A stretch of 47,594 nt of DNA, taken from assembly GCF_009720825.1 (NCBI RefSeq), contig NZ_WNKY01000047.1, positions 1-47,594 on the forward strand. Reading direction: 5' to 3'. Source of the stretch: Duganella radicis. Its GTDB lineage: Bacteria; Pseudomonadota; Gammaproteobacteria; Burkholderiales; Burkholderiaceae_D. Of the stretch, positions 24,904-34,515 are shown piece by piece. The notes under the pieces are model-generated. The model searched no databases. It worked only from the letters and a program-made list of their open reading frames with translations, and was not told the DNA's origin. The position numbers were made by a program, and so were the translations under genes. The number at the start of each line of letters is the position of its first letter. Within the stretch, counting starts at the first letter, position 1.

Positions 24904-25715
24904 GCACGCTCCTGAGGGATGAGCGCATCCGCACCGCAGGCTTCGAACGCCATGAATACCTGGTGCACGGCGTGCGCACTGTGCTGTACAGCGCCGGCCA
25001 GGGACGGCCGGTGGTGTACTTTCATGGCGCGGGCATCTTCCAGGGCTTCGAATTTGCCCGCGCCTGGACTGATCATTGCCGGGTGATCTTGCCTTACCAT
25101 CCGGGTTTTGGCGAATCTGCCGATGATGATCAGATTGGTTCCCTGCATGATTATGTGAACCATTATCTGGAGCTGTTCGACCAACTGGGCCTGGACCAGT
25201 TCGATCTGGTGGGCTGCTCGATGGGCGGGCGGCTGGCGGCGGAGTTCGCCGTCGCGCACGCCGAGCGGATCCGCAAGCTGGTGCTGGTCTGTCCGGCGGG
25301 GCTGGCGGTGCCCGACCATCCCATGACCAGCCTGGCCGCGATTCCGCCGGCTGAGTTGATCAGCTACCTGATCGAGGATGCCAGTGTGCTCACCCCCTTC
25401 CTGCCCGACGGCCCCGATCCGGCGTTCGCGGCGATGCGCGCGCGCGAGGGAACGGCGGTGGGGCGTGTGCTGCGCAACGGCAGCTTGGTCAATCCAAAGC
25501 TCGGGGCGTGGTTGCACCGTGTGCAGGTGCCGACGCTGTTGCTGTGGGGGGAGGGTGACCGTCTGATTCCCGTTGGCCAAGCCGAGGCATGGGCGCGCCT
25601 GCTGCCGCAAGTCCAGGTTCAGACTTGGCCGCGGGCAGGCCATCTGCTGCTGGATGAATTGGCGGCGGCCCGCGAGGCGGTTGTGCGCTTCCTGTCGGAT
25701 GTCGGGAGCGCATGA
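24900..25715 (+). CDS. Alpha/beta hydrolase 2 (271 aa)
   Basis: The start overlaps the monooxygenase stop (ATGA), so translation is coupled. The fold motifs are VVYFHGAGIFQGF, nucleophile elbow GCSMGG, acid region WGEGDRLIP and catalytic His in PRAGHLLLDE. The family includes MhpC-type C-C hydrolases and lactonases. In this context, it could cleave the oxidised ring product. The stop overlaps the LeuC-like start (ATGATG), indicating one mRNA. Confidence 0.88.
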   Translation: MSTLLRDERIRTAGFERHEYLVHGVRTVLYSAGQGRPVVYFHGAGIFQGFEFARAWTDHCRVILPYHPGFGESADDDQIGSLHDYVNHYLELFDQLGLDQFDLVGCSMGGRLAAEFAVAHAERIRKLVLVCPAGLAVPDHPMTSLAAIPPAELISYLIEDASVLTPFLPDGPDPAFAAMRAREGTAVGRVLRNGSLVNPKLGAWLHRVQVPTLLLWGEGDRLIPVGQAEAWARLLPQVQVQTWPRAGHLLLDELAAAREAVVRFLSDVGSA

Positions 25716-27136
25716 TGCCGCAGACCCTGTTCGACAAGCTGTGGCGCCGCCATGTCGTCGCCGCCGGCGATGATGGCGCCGCCGACCTGTTGTACATCGA
25801 CCGCCATCTGGTCTACGAGGTGACCAGCCCGCAGGCGTTCGATGGCCTGCGCCTGGGCGGTCGCCGGCCGTGGCGCCCGGATTCGGTCATCGCCACGGCC
25901 GACCATAATGTGCCGACCATCGCGCCGCGCCTGCACATCGACGATGCCCTGGCCAGGCAACAGGTCGAGCGGTTGAGCAGCAACTGCGATGAGTTCGGCA
26001 TCACCTTGTTTGCGCTGGGCGACCGGCGCCAGGGCATTATCCATGTGGTTGGTCCGGAGCAGGGGGCGACCCTGCCCGGAATGACCGTGGTGGCTGGCGA
26101 TTCGCACACCAGCACGCACGGCGCGTTCGCGGCACTGGCTTTCGGCGTCGGCACGTCGGAAGTGGAGCATGTGTTGGCCACGCAATGCCTGCTGGTGGAC
26201 AGGATGAAAACCATGCTGGTCGAGATCAGCGGCGAACTGGCGCCGGGCGTGGCGGCCAAGGATCTGGCGCTGGCGTTGATACAGCGGCTGGGCGCGGCCG
26301 GCGCCACGGGCTATGCGATCGAGTTCGGCGGCGACACGGTGCGGAGATTGTCGATGGAGGCGCGCATGACGCTGTGTAACATGGCGATTGAGGCCGGTGC
26401 GCGCGTGGGGCTGGTCGGCGTCGACGAGCTGACCATCGCCTACCTGCAAGACCGGCCTTACGCGCCGGCAGGCGCGGCGTGGGACGCGGCCTGCGTTTAT
26501 TGGCGTACCTTGGTGAGCGATCGCGGCGCGGTGTTTGACGCCACCCTGCGGATGGATGCCGAAAGCATCGGACCGATGGTCAGCTGGGGCACGTCGCCGG
26601 CCATGTCGGTCGCGGTGGATGGCTGCGTGCCACAACCGCAGGAGGAGCCTGACCCGGTGCGTCGCGCGCAACTTCAGCGCGCGCTCGATTACATGGACTT
26701 GCGGCCTGGCCAGGCGATGCGCGAGATCCGGCTCGACCGCGTGTTCATCGGCTCCTGCACCAACGCCCGCATCGAGGACCTACGCGCCGCCGCCGCGGTG
26801 CTGCGCGGCCGCGCCGTGGCCGCTTCGATCAAGCAGGCGCTGGTGGTGCCGGGTTCCGGCCTGGTCAAGGCGGCGGCGGAAGCCGAAGGCTTGCATCATA
26901 TTTTCACCGGCGCCGGCTTCGAATGGCGCGAGCCGGGTTGCTCGATGTGTCTGGGCATGAATGAAGACCGGCTGCTGCCTGGCGAGCGCTGCGCCTCGAC
27001 ATCCAACCGCAATTTCGAGGGGCGGCAGGGTGCGGGCGGCAGAACCCATCTGGTCAGCCCGGCGATGGCGGCGGCGGCGGCGGTCGCCGGGCATTTCGTC
27101 GACGTGCGCGGCAACTGGGGAGGCCAGGGACGATGA
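25712..27136 (+). CDS. leuC: LeuC-type dehydratase large subunit (474 aa)
   Basis: A typical aconitase-superfamily large subunit. The N-terminal YEVTSPQAFDGLRLGGRRPWRPDSVIATADHNVPTI is characteristic (here split by a few substitutions). The three 4Fe-4S ligands are Cys349 (GSCTNAR), Cys410 and Cys413 (CSMCLGMN). Canonical LeuC isomerises 2- to 3-isopropylmalate. No leuA or leuB is present, and it is coupled by overlapping codons with a hydrolase upstream and the small subunit downstream. A role in the catabolic pathway, hydrating or isomerising a methyl- or alkyl-malate-like acid, is thus more likely than leucine synthesis. The specificity loop is in the small subunit. Confidence 0.92.
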   Translation: MMPQTLFDKLWRRHVVAAGDDGAADLLYIDRHLVYEVTSPQAFDGLRLGGRRPWRPDSVIATADHNVPTIAPRLHIDDALARQQVERLSSNCDEFGITLFALGDRRQGIIHVVGPEQGATLPGMTVVAGDSHTSTHGAFAALAFGVGTSEVEHVLATQCLLVDRMKTMLVEISGELAPGVAAKDLALALIQRLGAAGATGYAIEFGGDTVRRLSMEARMTLCNMAIEAGARVGLVGVDELTIAYLQDRPYAPAGAAWDAACVYWRTLVSDRGAVFDATLRMDAESIGPMVSWGTSPAMSVAVDGCVPQPQEEPDPVRRAQLQRALDYMDLRPGQAMREIRLDRVFIGSCTNARIEDLRAAAAVLRGRAVAASIKQALVVPGSGLVKAAAEAEGLHHIFTGAGFEWREPGCSMCLGMNEDRLLPGERCASTSNRNFEGRQGAGGRTHLVSPAMAAAAAVAGHFVDVRGNWGGQGR

Positions 27137-27795
27137 AAACCTTGCACTCCCTGCACGCGCTGGTGGTCCCGCTGGACCGGCCCAATGTCGATACCGACGC
27201 CATCATCCCCAAGCAGTTCATGAAGTCGGTTGCGCGCAGCGGGTTCGGTCGCAATCTGTTTGACGAATGGCGCTATCTCGATCCCGGCTATCCGGGGCAG
27301 CAAGACGAGCGCGTGCCGAACCCGGCGTTCGCGTTGAACCTGCCGCGTTATCAAGGAGCGCAGATCCTGCTGACGCGCGAAAACTTCGGCTGCGGTTCCA
27401 GCCGCGAGCACGCCTTGTGGGCGCTGGCCGACTATGGCATCCGTGTGATCATAGCGCCGAGTTTTGCCGCGATCTTCCATGCCAATTGTTTCAAGAATTC
27501 GGTCTTGCCGGTGGTGCTGGACGGAGCGACGGTGGAGCGCCTGTTCGCGGCGGTGGAAGCCAGGCCTGGCTACCGGCTGCATGTGGATCTGCCGGCCCAG
27601 CAATTGATCACGCCGGACGGCGACGCCTTGTCATTTGAACTGGACGCCTACCGCAAGCGCTGCCTGCTGGAAGGCCTGGACGATATCTTGATCACCTTGC
27701 GCAAAAGCGAGCGGATCAAGGCTTATGAACAGCGGCGCAAGCTGCTTGAACCGTGGCTGACCGACTCCGCGGCGGTGACCGACAAGCCACCGTGA
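27133..27795 (+). CDS. leuD: LeuD-type dehydratase small subunit (220 aa)
   Basis: The start overlaps the large-subunit stop (ATGA). The family motifs are VDTDAIIPKQFMK at the N terminus and GCGSSREHALWALADYGIRVIIAPSFAAIFHANCFKN in two halves, the latter with the conserved substrate-contacting Ser-Arg. Length is normal (about 200-215). With the large subunit it forms the heterodimeric hydro-lyase. It is followed by an 84-nt gap and the DUF1302 gene, the first of the envelope block. Confidence 0.93.
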   Translation: MKTLHSLHALVVPLDRPNVDTDAIIPKQFMKSVARSGFGRNLFDEWRYLDPGYPGQQDERVPNPAFALNLPRYQGAQILLTRENFGCGSSREHALWALADYGIRVIIAPSFAAIFHANCFKNSVLPVVLDGATVERLFAAVEARPGYRLHVDLPAQQLITPDGDALSFELDAYRKRCLLEGLDDILITLRKSERIKAYEQRRKLLEPWLTDSAAVTDKPP

Positions 27796-27879
27796 ACCCG
27801 CCACGGCGATACCGCCGGGGCAAACCACCATTACATCAACAATATTTGTGCCGGCACAGACTGGCGCAGGGAGACATGC

Positions 27880-29619
27880 ATGTCAAATTTTCGTAACGCC
27901 ATCGCGGTTGCCATTTCGCTGGCATGGCCAGCGGCGCAGGCGATTGATATCGCCACCGACAATCCGGATCTCAAGGTACGTCTGGATTTTACCCCGAAAT
28001 ACAGTACCGCGTATCGCTTGAGCGATCCGTCCGCAGCGTTGACGCGCTTTGACGTGGCGCGTGACCCCAACACCGCCAATGAGGACGATGGCGACCATAA
28101 CTTCAAGAAGGGCATGCTCTCCAGCCGGATCGACCTGTTGACCGAATTTGACGTCACCGCCAGGAATTACGGCCTGCGCGTCAGCGGCAGCGGCTGGTAC
28201 GACAGCGTCTACCTGCGTCCCAACGACTACAGCGGAACGCAGCTCTTTGTCGCCGGCATGCCGACGCCGACCGTGCTGTCCACCGCCAACAACAAGCCCG
28301 GACAGGCGCCCAACGCCTTCCTGCCCGGCACCCGCTACCAGCACGGCAAGGGCGCCGAGATCCTGGACGCCTTTGTCTATCTGAAGGGGGAGATTGGCGA
28401 CATGCGCGGCACCGTCCGGGTCGGCAAGCACACGCTGCAGTGGGGGGAGACGCTGTTCTTCGGCCAGAACGGCATCGCCAATGCGCAAGGACCGGTGGAT
28501 GTGTCGAAGATCGTGTCGGTGCCAGCCTGGCAGTTCAAGGAGGTGCTGCTGCCGGTGGAGCAGGTGTCGGGGTCGTTGCAGGTGACGCCTGACGTGCAAA
28601 TCGGGGCGTATTACCAGTTCAAATTCCGCCCCAGCCGTCTGCCCGGTGTCGGCAGCTATTTCTCGGACGGTGACATTTTGCCCGATGGCGGGTTCGTCAA
28701 TTTCGGCACCGACGCGCAAGGTAAACCGGTCAACCTGGTCTACAACAGCGAGCGCGACCTGCGCCCGAAGAATTCCGGCCAGGGCGGGCTCCAGTTGAAG
28801 TGGAATCCGGCGGGAGGCAACTATGAATTCGGTTTCTATGCCGCTCAATATCACGAAAAGTCGCCGGCCGCGCCAGTGTTCGACTTCGTCAATAACAATG
28901 TGCACCTGGCGTTCGCGGAAAATGTGCGCATGCTGGGCGCCACGGTCAATTCTTCGCTTGGCCAGTTGAACTGGGGACTGGAAGGTTCGGTGCGTTTTGA
29001 TGCGCCACTGACCAGCAGCCCGGCCGTTCTGGTGCCGGGCAGCGCGCACACCAGTTGCGGCGCCTCGGACGATGATCCGTGCTACGCCAAGGGCCGCACC
29101 GGGCATTTGAACTTGTCGGGCATCTATGTGCTGCAGCCCAGCGGGCTGTGGCAGGGGGGCTCCGTCCTGGCGGAACTCGGCTACAACCGCACCCTGAAGG
29201 TGACCCGCGACCCGTTCGCGGCCACGCCTGGCGAGACCGGGGTCAATGGCGGTCTGGCCGGCAATACCACCAAGGGCGCCTGGGCGTCACGGGTGCTATT
29301 CGAGCCGCAGTATTTCCAGGTCTTGCCAGGGTTGGACATCTCGGTGCCGATCTCGCTCGGCTACAACTTCGGCGGCCGTTCATCCGCGATGTTCAAGTTT
29401 GCCGGCGGCGTCAGCAATGGCGGCGACTACAGCATCGGCCTGAAGGGCAAATATCAGAACGAATGGAACTTCTCGCTGGCCTACACCGATTACTTCGGCG
29501 CGGTCGGCACGCTGACCAATACCCTGGTGCCCGGTAGCGCCGCGCCGCGCCAGCTGACGTTCGGGCAGACCCTCAAGGACCGCGGCTACCTGTCCATGAG
29601 CGTTTCCCGTACCTTCTAA
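27880..29619 (+). CDS. DUF1302 outer-membrane family protein (579 aa)
   Basis: ATG at 27880 has a weak GGAGA before it. A signal peptide (AIAVAISLAWPAAQA) is followed by strands rich in aromatic and Gly residues to a terminal Phe (LSMSVSRTF), the end typical of outer-membrane beta barrels. The DUF1302 family commonly lies with DUF1329, YCF48 and MMPL genes in clusters for degrading sterols, terpenoids and other hydrophobic carbon sources. It probably passes the substrate through the outer membrane. Confidence 0.88.
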   Translation: MSNFRNAIAVAISLAWPAAQAIDIATDNPDLKVRLDFTPKYSTAYRLSDPSAALTRFDVARDPNTANEDDGDHNFKKGMLSSRIDLLTEFDVTARNYGLRVSGSGWYDSVYLRPNDYSGTQLFVAGMPTPTVLSTANNKPGQAPNAFLPGTRYQHGKGAEILDAFVYLKGEIGDMRGTVRVGKHTLQWGETLFFGQNGIANAQGPVDVSKIVSVPAWQFKEVLLPVEQVSGSLQVTPDVQIGAYYQFKFRPSRLPGVGSYFSDGDILPDGGFVNFGTDAQGKPVNLVYNSERDLRPKNSGQGGLQLKWNPAGGNYEFGFYAAQYHEKSPAAPVFDFVNNNVHLAFAENVRMLGATVNSSLGQLNWGLEGSVRFDAPLTSSPAVLVPGSAHTSCGASDDDPCYAKGRTGHLNLSGIYVLQPSGLWQGGSVLAELGYNRTLKVTRDPFAATPGETGVNGGLAGNTTKGAWASRVLFEPQYFQVLPGLDISVPISLGYNFGGRSSAMFKFAGGVSNGGDYSIGLKGKYQNEWNFSLAYTDYFGAVGTLTNTLVPGSAAPRQLTFGQTLKDRGYLSMSVSRTF

Positions 29620-29636
29620 TTTAACGGAGTTCCGAC

Positions 29637-30992
29637 ATGAAAATCTCTTACCTTTACGTATCCATGCTGGCCGCGCTGGCCTCCCCCCTGACGCACGGCG
29701 CCGTCACGGCCGACGAAGCGGCCAAACTCAAGACGTCGCTGACGCCGATGGGCGCCGAGCGCGCCGCCAACAAGGATGGCACCATCCCGGCCTGGGACGG
29801 CGGCGTCACCAGGGCGCCGGCCGGTTACAAGTCGGGCGAACCGCGCCCCGATCCCTACGCGGGCGAGAAACCATTGTATGCGATCAGTGCAAAGAACATG
29901 GCGCAGTACGGCGACAAGCTGAACGATGGCGTCAAGGCGCTGATGAAGAAATATCCCGACTTCCGCATTGACGTCTATCCCACCCACCGCACCGCCGCGG
30001 CACCGCAGTGGGTTTACGATAACACCTTCAAGAACGCCACCCAGGCCAAGCTGGTCGATGCCGGCCACGGCACCGAAGGCGCTTACGGTGGCATCCCGTT
30101 CCCGCTGCCGAAGGACGGCTACGAGGTGATCCAGAATCACCGCCTGGCCTGGTTGGGGTTCTCGATCACCAGCAGCAGCAGCGCGTGGGTGGTCACGGCC
30201 GACGGCAAGCGCTCGCTGGCTTCCGCCGGACTGGAACGGATTCTGCGTCCGTACTACGATCCCAAGGGCAGCCTGGACAGCTTCAAAGGCTACTACGCTT
30301 ACAGCAAGTTCTACACCACCGATCCTGGTTCCAGAGCCGGCGAGTCGATCATGGAGCACGCGGCGATCAATAACCAGACTGCGCGCGGCTTGTGGCAATA
30401 CCTGGTGGGACAGCGGCGCGTGCGCAAGGGCCCTTCGGTTGCCTATGACACCCCGGACGCGGTCACGTCCGGCCTGGGGCTGGTGGACGAGGCGTTCATG
30501 CTGTTTGGCCCGTTGGACAAGCATGAACTGAAGCTGATCGGCAAGAAGGAGTTATACATCCCGTACAACAACAATCGCGCGGCAGGTGCGAAGATCGCCG
30601 ATCTGATGCTGCCAAAGATGCTGAATCCGTCGTTAATCCGCTGGGAACTCCACCGTGTATGGGAGGTGGAGGCGACGCTGGCGCAAGGCAAACGCCATGT
30701 TGTACCCAAACGTAAATACTACGTGGATGAAGACACCTGGCAGATTGTCGCCATCGACGGTTGGGACGCCAGCGGTGAACTGGTACGCACGAACTACACG
30801 CTGACCCTGCTGGCGTCGGACCTGCCTGCCGTCATCTCCAACTCCCACTGGGGCGGTTATGATCTGCGAACCGGCGCCTACTACATCAACATGGCCAGTA
30901 ACGAGCTGTCCATACAATACAAGCCAACGTCGACGCCGTTGACGCCCGCCGATTTTAGTCCCGAGGCGTTGGCCAACGAGGGAGCACGCTGA
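29637..30992 (+). CDS. DUF1329 exported protein (451 aa)
   Basis: ATG at 29637 follows ACGGAGT. A cleavable signal (YVSMLAALASPLTHG) leads to VTADEAAKLKTSLTPMGAERAANKDGTIP, the family's hallmark opening, and the full length of about 450 aa fits. The fold resembles LolB/LppX-type lipid carriers. It likely binds the hydrophobic substrate in the periplasm between the DUF1302 barrel and the MMPL transporter. Stop and next start overlap (GCTGATGCC). Confidence 0.9.
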   Translation: MKISYLYVSMLAALASPLTHGAVTADEAAKLKTSLTPMGAERAANKDGTIPAWDGGVTRAPAGYKSGEPRPDPYAGEKPLYAISAKNMAQYGDKLNDGVKALMKKYPDFRIDVYPTHRTAAAPQWVYDNTFKNATQAKLVDAGHGTEGAYGGIPFPLPKDGYEVIQNHRLAWLGFSITSSSSAWVVTADGKRSLASAGLERILRPYYDPKGSLDSFKGYYAYSKFYTTDPGSRAGESIMEHAAINNQTARGLWQYLVGQRRVRKGPSVAYDTPDAVTSGLGLVDEAFMLFGPLDKHELKLIGKKELYIPYNNNRAAGAKIADLMLPKMLNPSLIRWELHRVWEVEATLAQGKRHVVPKRKYYVDEDTWQIVAIDGWDASGELVRTNYTLTLLASDLPAVISNSHWGGYDLRTGAYYINMASNELSIQYKPTSTPLTPADFSPEALANEGAR

Positions 30993-32056
30993 TGCCTGCG
31001 GCCACGCTCAAGCTCGGGGCGGCTTGGATGATCCTGTCGGCGACCGGTGGCGCAGCGGCGGTCGCGGCGGTCGTGCCACCGGTCGCGCCGGCGGTCCTGC
31101 AAAACAAGGCGGTGCCGAGCAAGAAAGCACCCCAGTCGGCCATGCTGGCGGTGACGCGCGCAGGGCCACGACTGGTGGCCTCTGGTGAGCGCGGCATCAT
31201 CCTGCTGTCCGACGACGCCGGCGTCAATTGGCGGCAAGCCAACGTGCCGGTACAGACCAGCCTGACGGCGCTGCGCTTCACCGACCAGCAACGCGGTTGG
31301 GCGGTCGGCCACCTGGGCACCATCGTGCACACCGCCGATGGCGGCGTCAGTTGGTCACTGCAGCTCGATGGCATGCGCGCCGCCAGGCTCGCTGCGGACG
31401 GTCTCAGCGCCAGCGGCCACCCGCCCGACCAGAAACTCGCCGAACAATTCATCGCCGAAGGGCCGGACAAGCCTTTCTTTGACGTTGATTTCAGTGACGG
31501 CCTGCACGGCTATGTCGTTGGCGCCTACAACCTGGCCTTCAGCACCGGCGACGGCGGCAAGACATGGCAAACGCTGACACCGCGCCTGCCCAACGCGAAC
31601 AGCTTGCATCTGTACGCGGTGCGCGCCCGTGGCGACAAAGTCTTCATCGTTGGCGAGCAGGGGCTGGTGCTGCGCTCGCGCGACGGCGGCGCTTCGTTCG
31701 AGGCGCTGCCGTCGCCGTACAAAGGCAGCTTTTTCGGGCTGCTGCTGACCCGTTCGGGCACCTTGCTGGCCTATGGCTTGCGCGGCAGCCTGTACCGCTC
31801 CAGCAACGACGGCGCCGACTGGCAGGCGATCGCGACCAACGTCGGCAACGCCATCGGCGCCGCCGTCGAGCGCGACGACGGTTCATTGATGCTGTTGACG
31901 CACAACGGCGGCATCCTGGTCAGCGCCGACGATGGCCGCAGCTTCGCTCCCCACAAGACGGGCGCCGCCGCGCCGGTGGCCGGCGTGGCCGCCGCGCCCG
32001 ACGGTGCGCTGGTGCTGGCCACCCTGCGCGGCCTGCGCCGTCAACCCACACCCTGA
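30992..32056 (+). CDS. YCF48/BNR-repeat exported protein (354 aa)
   Basis: A hydrophobic N terminus (WMILSATGGAAAVAAVVPP) precedes a beta-propeller of YCF48 type with repeated motifs such as RGIILLSDDAGVNWRQ, GTIVHTADGGVSWSL, FSTGDGGKTWQTL, GLVLRSRDGGASFEAL and SLYRSSNDGADWQAI. In photosynthetic organisms this family helps assemble photosystem II; in DUF1302/MMPL clusters it is a common periplasmic partner of unknown task. It lies 12 nt from the transporter gene. Confidence 0.88.
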   Translation: MPAATLKLGAAWMILSATGGAAAVAAVVPPVAPAVLQNKAVPSKKAPQSAMLAVTRAGPRLVASGERGIILLSDDAGVNWRQANVPVQTSLTALRFTDQQRGWAVGHLGTIVHTADGGVSWSLQLDGMRAARLAADGLSASGHPPDQKLAEQFIAEGPDKPFFDVDFSDGLHGYVVGAYNLAFSTGDGGKTWQTLTPRLPNANSLHLYAVRARGDKVFIVGEQGLVLRSRDGGASFEALPSPYKGSFFGLLLTRSGTLLAYGLRGSLYRSSNDGADWQAIATNVGNAIGAAVERDDGSLMLLTHNGGILVSADDGRSFAPHKTGAAAPVAGVAAAPDGALVLATLRGLRRQPTP

Positions 32057-32068
32057 TTCGATATTCCC

Positions 32069-34504
32069 ATGCATACCGATACTACGCTCGACCACCAGCC
32101 GGTGATTGCCCGCCTCGCGGATTTCGACGCCAACTCCGGCTCGCTGCCGGAGCGTCTGCTGTTCAATCACCGGCCATGGGTGGTGTTGCTGTGCTTGCTG
32201 GCCAGTTTGCTGCTCGGCTGGCAGGCGACACGCCTGCAACTGAACGCCAGCTTTGAGAAGACCATCCCGACCAGCCATCCCTATGTGGTCAATTATTTCG
32301 CCAACAAGGGCAATCTGGCCGGCCAGGGCAACGCCATCCGGGTGGCGGTCGCCACCACCGGCGCGTCGATATTCGACAAGGACTACCTTGCCGTGTTGCA
32401 GCGGCTGAACGACGAGATCTACCTGCTGCCCGGGGTGGACCGTCCGTTCATGAAGTCGCTCTGGACCAGCAACACGCGCTGGGCGGCGGTCACCGAGGAT
32501 GGACTCGACGGCAACACCGTGATGAGCGACAGCTACGACGGTTCGGCGCAGGCGCTGGCGGAAGTGCGTGCCAACGTCGAACGGTCGGGGGAGATCGGCC
32601 AGTTGGTGGCCGCCGACTTCAAGTCCAGCATCATCTTCGTGCCCTTGCTGGACCGCGACCCCAGGAGCGGCAAGCCGCTGGACTATGGCGCGCTGGGCCG
32701 GCGCATCGAAGAGCTGCGCGCCAAATACCAGGGAGCCGGCATTCAGATCCACGTCAGCGGTTTCGCCAAAGTGATGGGTGACCTGATTGAAAGCATGTAC
32801 CAAGTGCTGGCGTTCTTCGGTGGTGCGCTGGCCATTTGCAGCATCGTGCTGTATGGCTACACGCGCTGTGTGCGCAGCACCGTGCTGGTGGTGGCATGCT
32901 CGCTGATTGCCGTGGTGTGGCAATTCGGCCTGTTGGCGTTGGCGGGGTATCAGCTCGATCCGTATTCCATCCTGGTGCCTTTCCTGGTGTTTGCCATTGG
33001 CATGAGCCACGGGGCGCAAAAGATGAATGGCATCATGCAGGATGTCGGCCGTGGCACGCACCGCGTGATTGCGGCGCGCTACACGTTCCGCCGCCTGTTC
33101 GTTGCTGGGCTGACCGCCTTGCTGTGCGACGCCGTGGGCTTTGCAGTACTGGCGCTGATCAAGATCCAGGTCATCCAAGACCTCGCGGCGGTGGCCAGCA
33201 TCGGCGTGGCGGTGTTGATCTTCACCAACCTGGTGTTGTTGCCCATCCTGTTGTCTTACATCGGCGTGAGCCCGCGGGCGGCCGCGCGCAGCCTGAAGGA
33301 CGAGTCCACGCCGGACGTCAGCGCCGAGCGCGCGTGGCTGTGGCGCCAGCTCGACCACTTCACCCGCCGTGGTCCGGCGCTGGCCGCCATCCTGCTTGCG
33401 GCCGCGCTGAGCGGCGGCGGCTACCTGGTCAGCCTGCACCTGAAGATCGGCGATCTGGACCCGGGCGCGCCGGAGTTGCGGGCGGATTCCCGCTATAACC
33501 GCGACAACGACTTCATGGCGCGCCACTACGCCGCCAGCGCCGATATCCTGACCGTGATGGTGGCCACCCCCGAAGACCAGTGCACGCGCTATGGCACGCT
33601 GGCGAAGGTCGACAAGCTGTCGTGGCAACTGGAACAATTGCCGGGCGTGGAGTCGACCAACTCGATGGCGGCGCTGTCGAAATGGGCCATGGTCGGCTAC
33701 AACGAAGGCAACCTGAAATGGTATGAACTGTTCCCGAACGCGGCGGCGCTGGGCGGCGTGCAGACCCGCGCGCCACGCGACCTGTTCAATCAGGGCTGTT
33801 CCTTCCTTGCCTTGTACGTGTACCTCAAGGATCACAAGGCCGAGACCCTGACGCGGGTGGTCGACGAGGTGGAGGCGTTCATCGCCCAGAATCGCGGTCC
33901 GGAAGAGCGCTTCATGCTGGCCGCCGGCAGCGCCGGCATTGATGCGGCCACCAACATCGTGGTCAAGCAAGCCATGCGCGAGATGCTGCTGTGGGTGTAT
34001 GGCGCGGTGATCGTGTTGTGCTTTGTCACCTTCCGCTCGTGGCGCGCGGTGGTGTGCGCCGTGCTGCCGTTGGTGGTGACGTCCATCCTGTGCGAAGCCC
34101 TCATGGTGGGGCTGGGCATGGGCGTCAAGGTCGCCACGCTGCCGGTGATCGCGCTCGGCGTCGGCATCGGCGTGGACTACGCGCTGTACGTGCTGTCTGT
34201 CATTCAGGCCCGGCTCAAGCTGGGCGACAGCCTGTCCGACGCTTACCATCGCGCCCTGCAATTCACTGGCCGCGTGGTCCTGCTGACCGGCGTCACGCTG
34301 GCGTTGGCGGTGGCGACGTGGGTCTGGTCACCGATCAAATTCCAGGCGGACATGGGAATCCTGCTGGCGTTTATGTTCGTGTGGAACATGCTGGGCGCCC
34401 TGGTGCTGTTGCCGGCACTGGCGCACTTCCTCTTGCGGCCGACAGCGCCACGCGCCCCCGCCCGGGCCGGGGATGGACCGGTCGTCGCCCCCGCCCATGC
34501 CTGA
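32069..34504 (+). CDS. MMPL/RND-superfamily transporter (811 aa)
   Basis: About 12 membrane spans are expected; the first is WVVLLCLLASLLLGWQATRL, then clusters such as VLAFFGGALAICSIVLYGYT and YSILVPFLVFAIGMSHGAQKMN, where the acidic/His family motif lies, repeated in the second half (VIALGVGIGVDYALYVLSV). Two periplasmic loops with conserved Gly/Asn follow TM1 and TM7. RND/MMPL proteins move lipids and hydrophobic acids with the proton gradient. In this block it probably moves the growth substrate across the envelope; the direction is not proven. Confidence 0.9.
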   Translation: MHTDTTLDHQPVIARLADFDANSGSLPERLLFNHRPWVVLLCLLASLLLGWQATRLQLNASFEKTIPTSHPYVVNYFANKGNLAGQGNAIRVAVATTGASIFDKDYLAVLQRLNDEIYLLPGVDRPFMKSLWTSNTRWAAVTEDGLDGNTVMSDSYDGSAQALAEVRANVERSGEIGQLVAADFKSSIIFVPLLDRDPRSGKPLDYGALGRRIEELRAKYQGAGIQIHVSGFAKVMGDLIESMYQVLAFFGGALAICSIVLYGYTRCVRSTVLVVACSLIAVVWQFGLLALAGYQLDPYSILVPFLVFAIGMSHGAQKMNGIMQDVGRGTHRVIAARYTFRRLFVAGLTALLCDAVGFAVLALIKIQVIQDLAAVASIGVAVLIFTNLVLLPILLSYIGVSPRAAARSLKDESTPDVSAERAWLWRQLDHFTRRGPALAAILLAAALSGGGYLVSLHLKIGDLDPGAPELRADSRYNRDNDFMARHYAASADILTVMVATPEDQCTRYGTLAKVDKLSWQLEQLPGVESTNSMAALSKWAMVGYNEGNLKWYELFPNAAALGGVQTRAPRDLFNQGCSFLALYVYLKDHKAETLTRVVDEVEAFIAQNRGPEERFMLAAGSAGIDAATNIVVKQAMREMLLWVYGAVIVLCFVTFRSWRAVVCAVLPLVVTSILCEALMVGLGMGVKVATLPVIALGVGIGVDYALYVLSVIQARLKLGDSLSDAYHRALQFTGRVVLLTGVTLALAVATWVWSPIKFQADMGILLAFMFVWNMLGALVLLPALAHFLLRPTAPRAPARAGDGPVVAPAHA

Positions 34505-34515
34505 GGAGTAACGCC

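Noticed and set aside
31883..34261. 792-codon minus-strand ORF opposite the MMPL gene
   Set aside because: Product is His/Gln/Arg-rich and without motifs; the plus-strand frame is a clear transporter.
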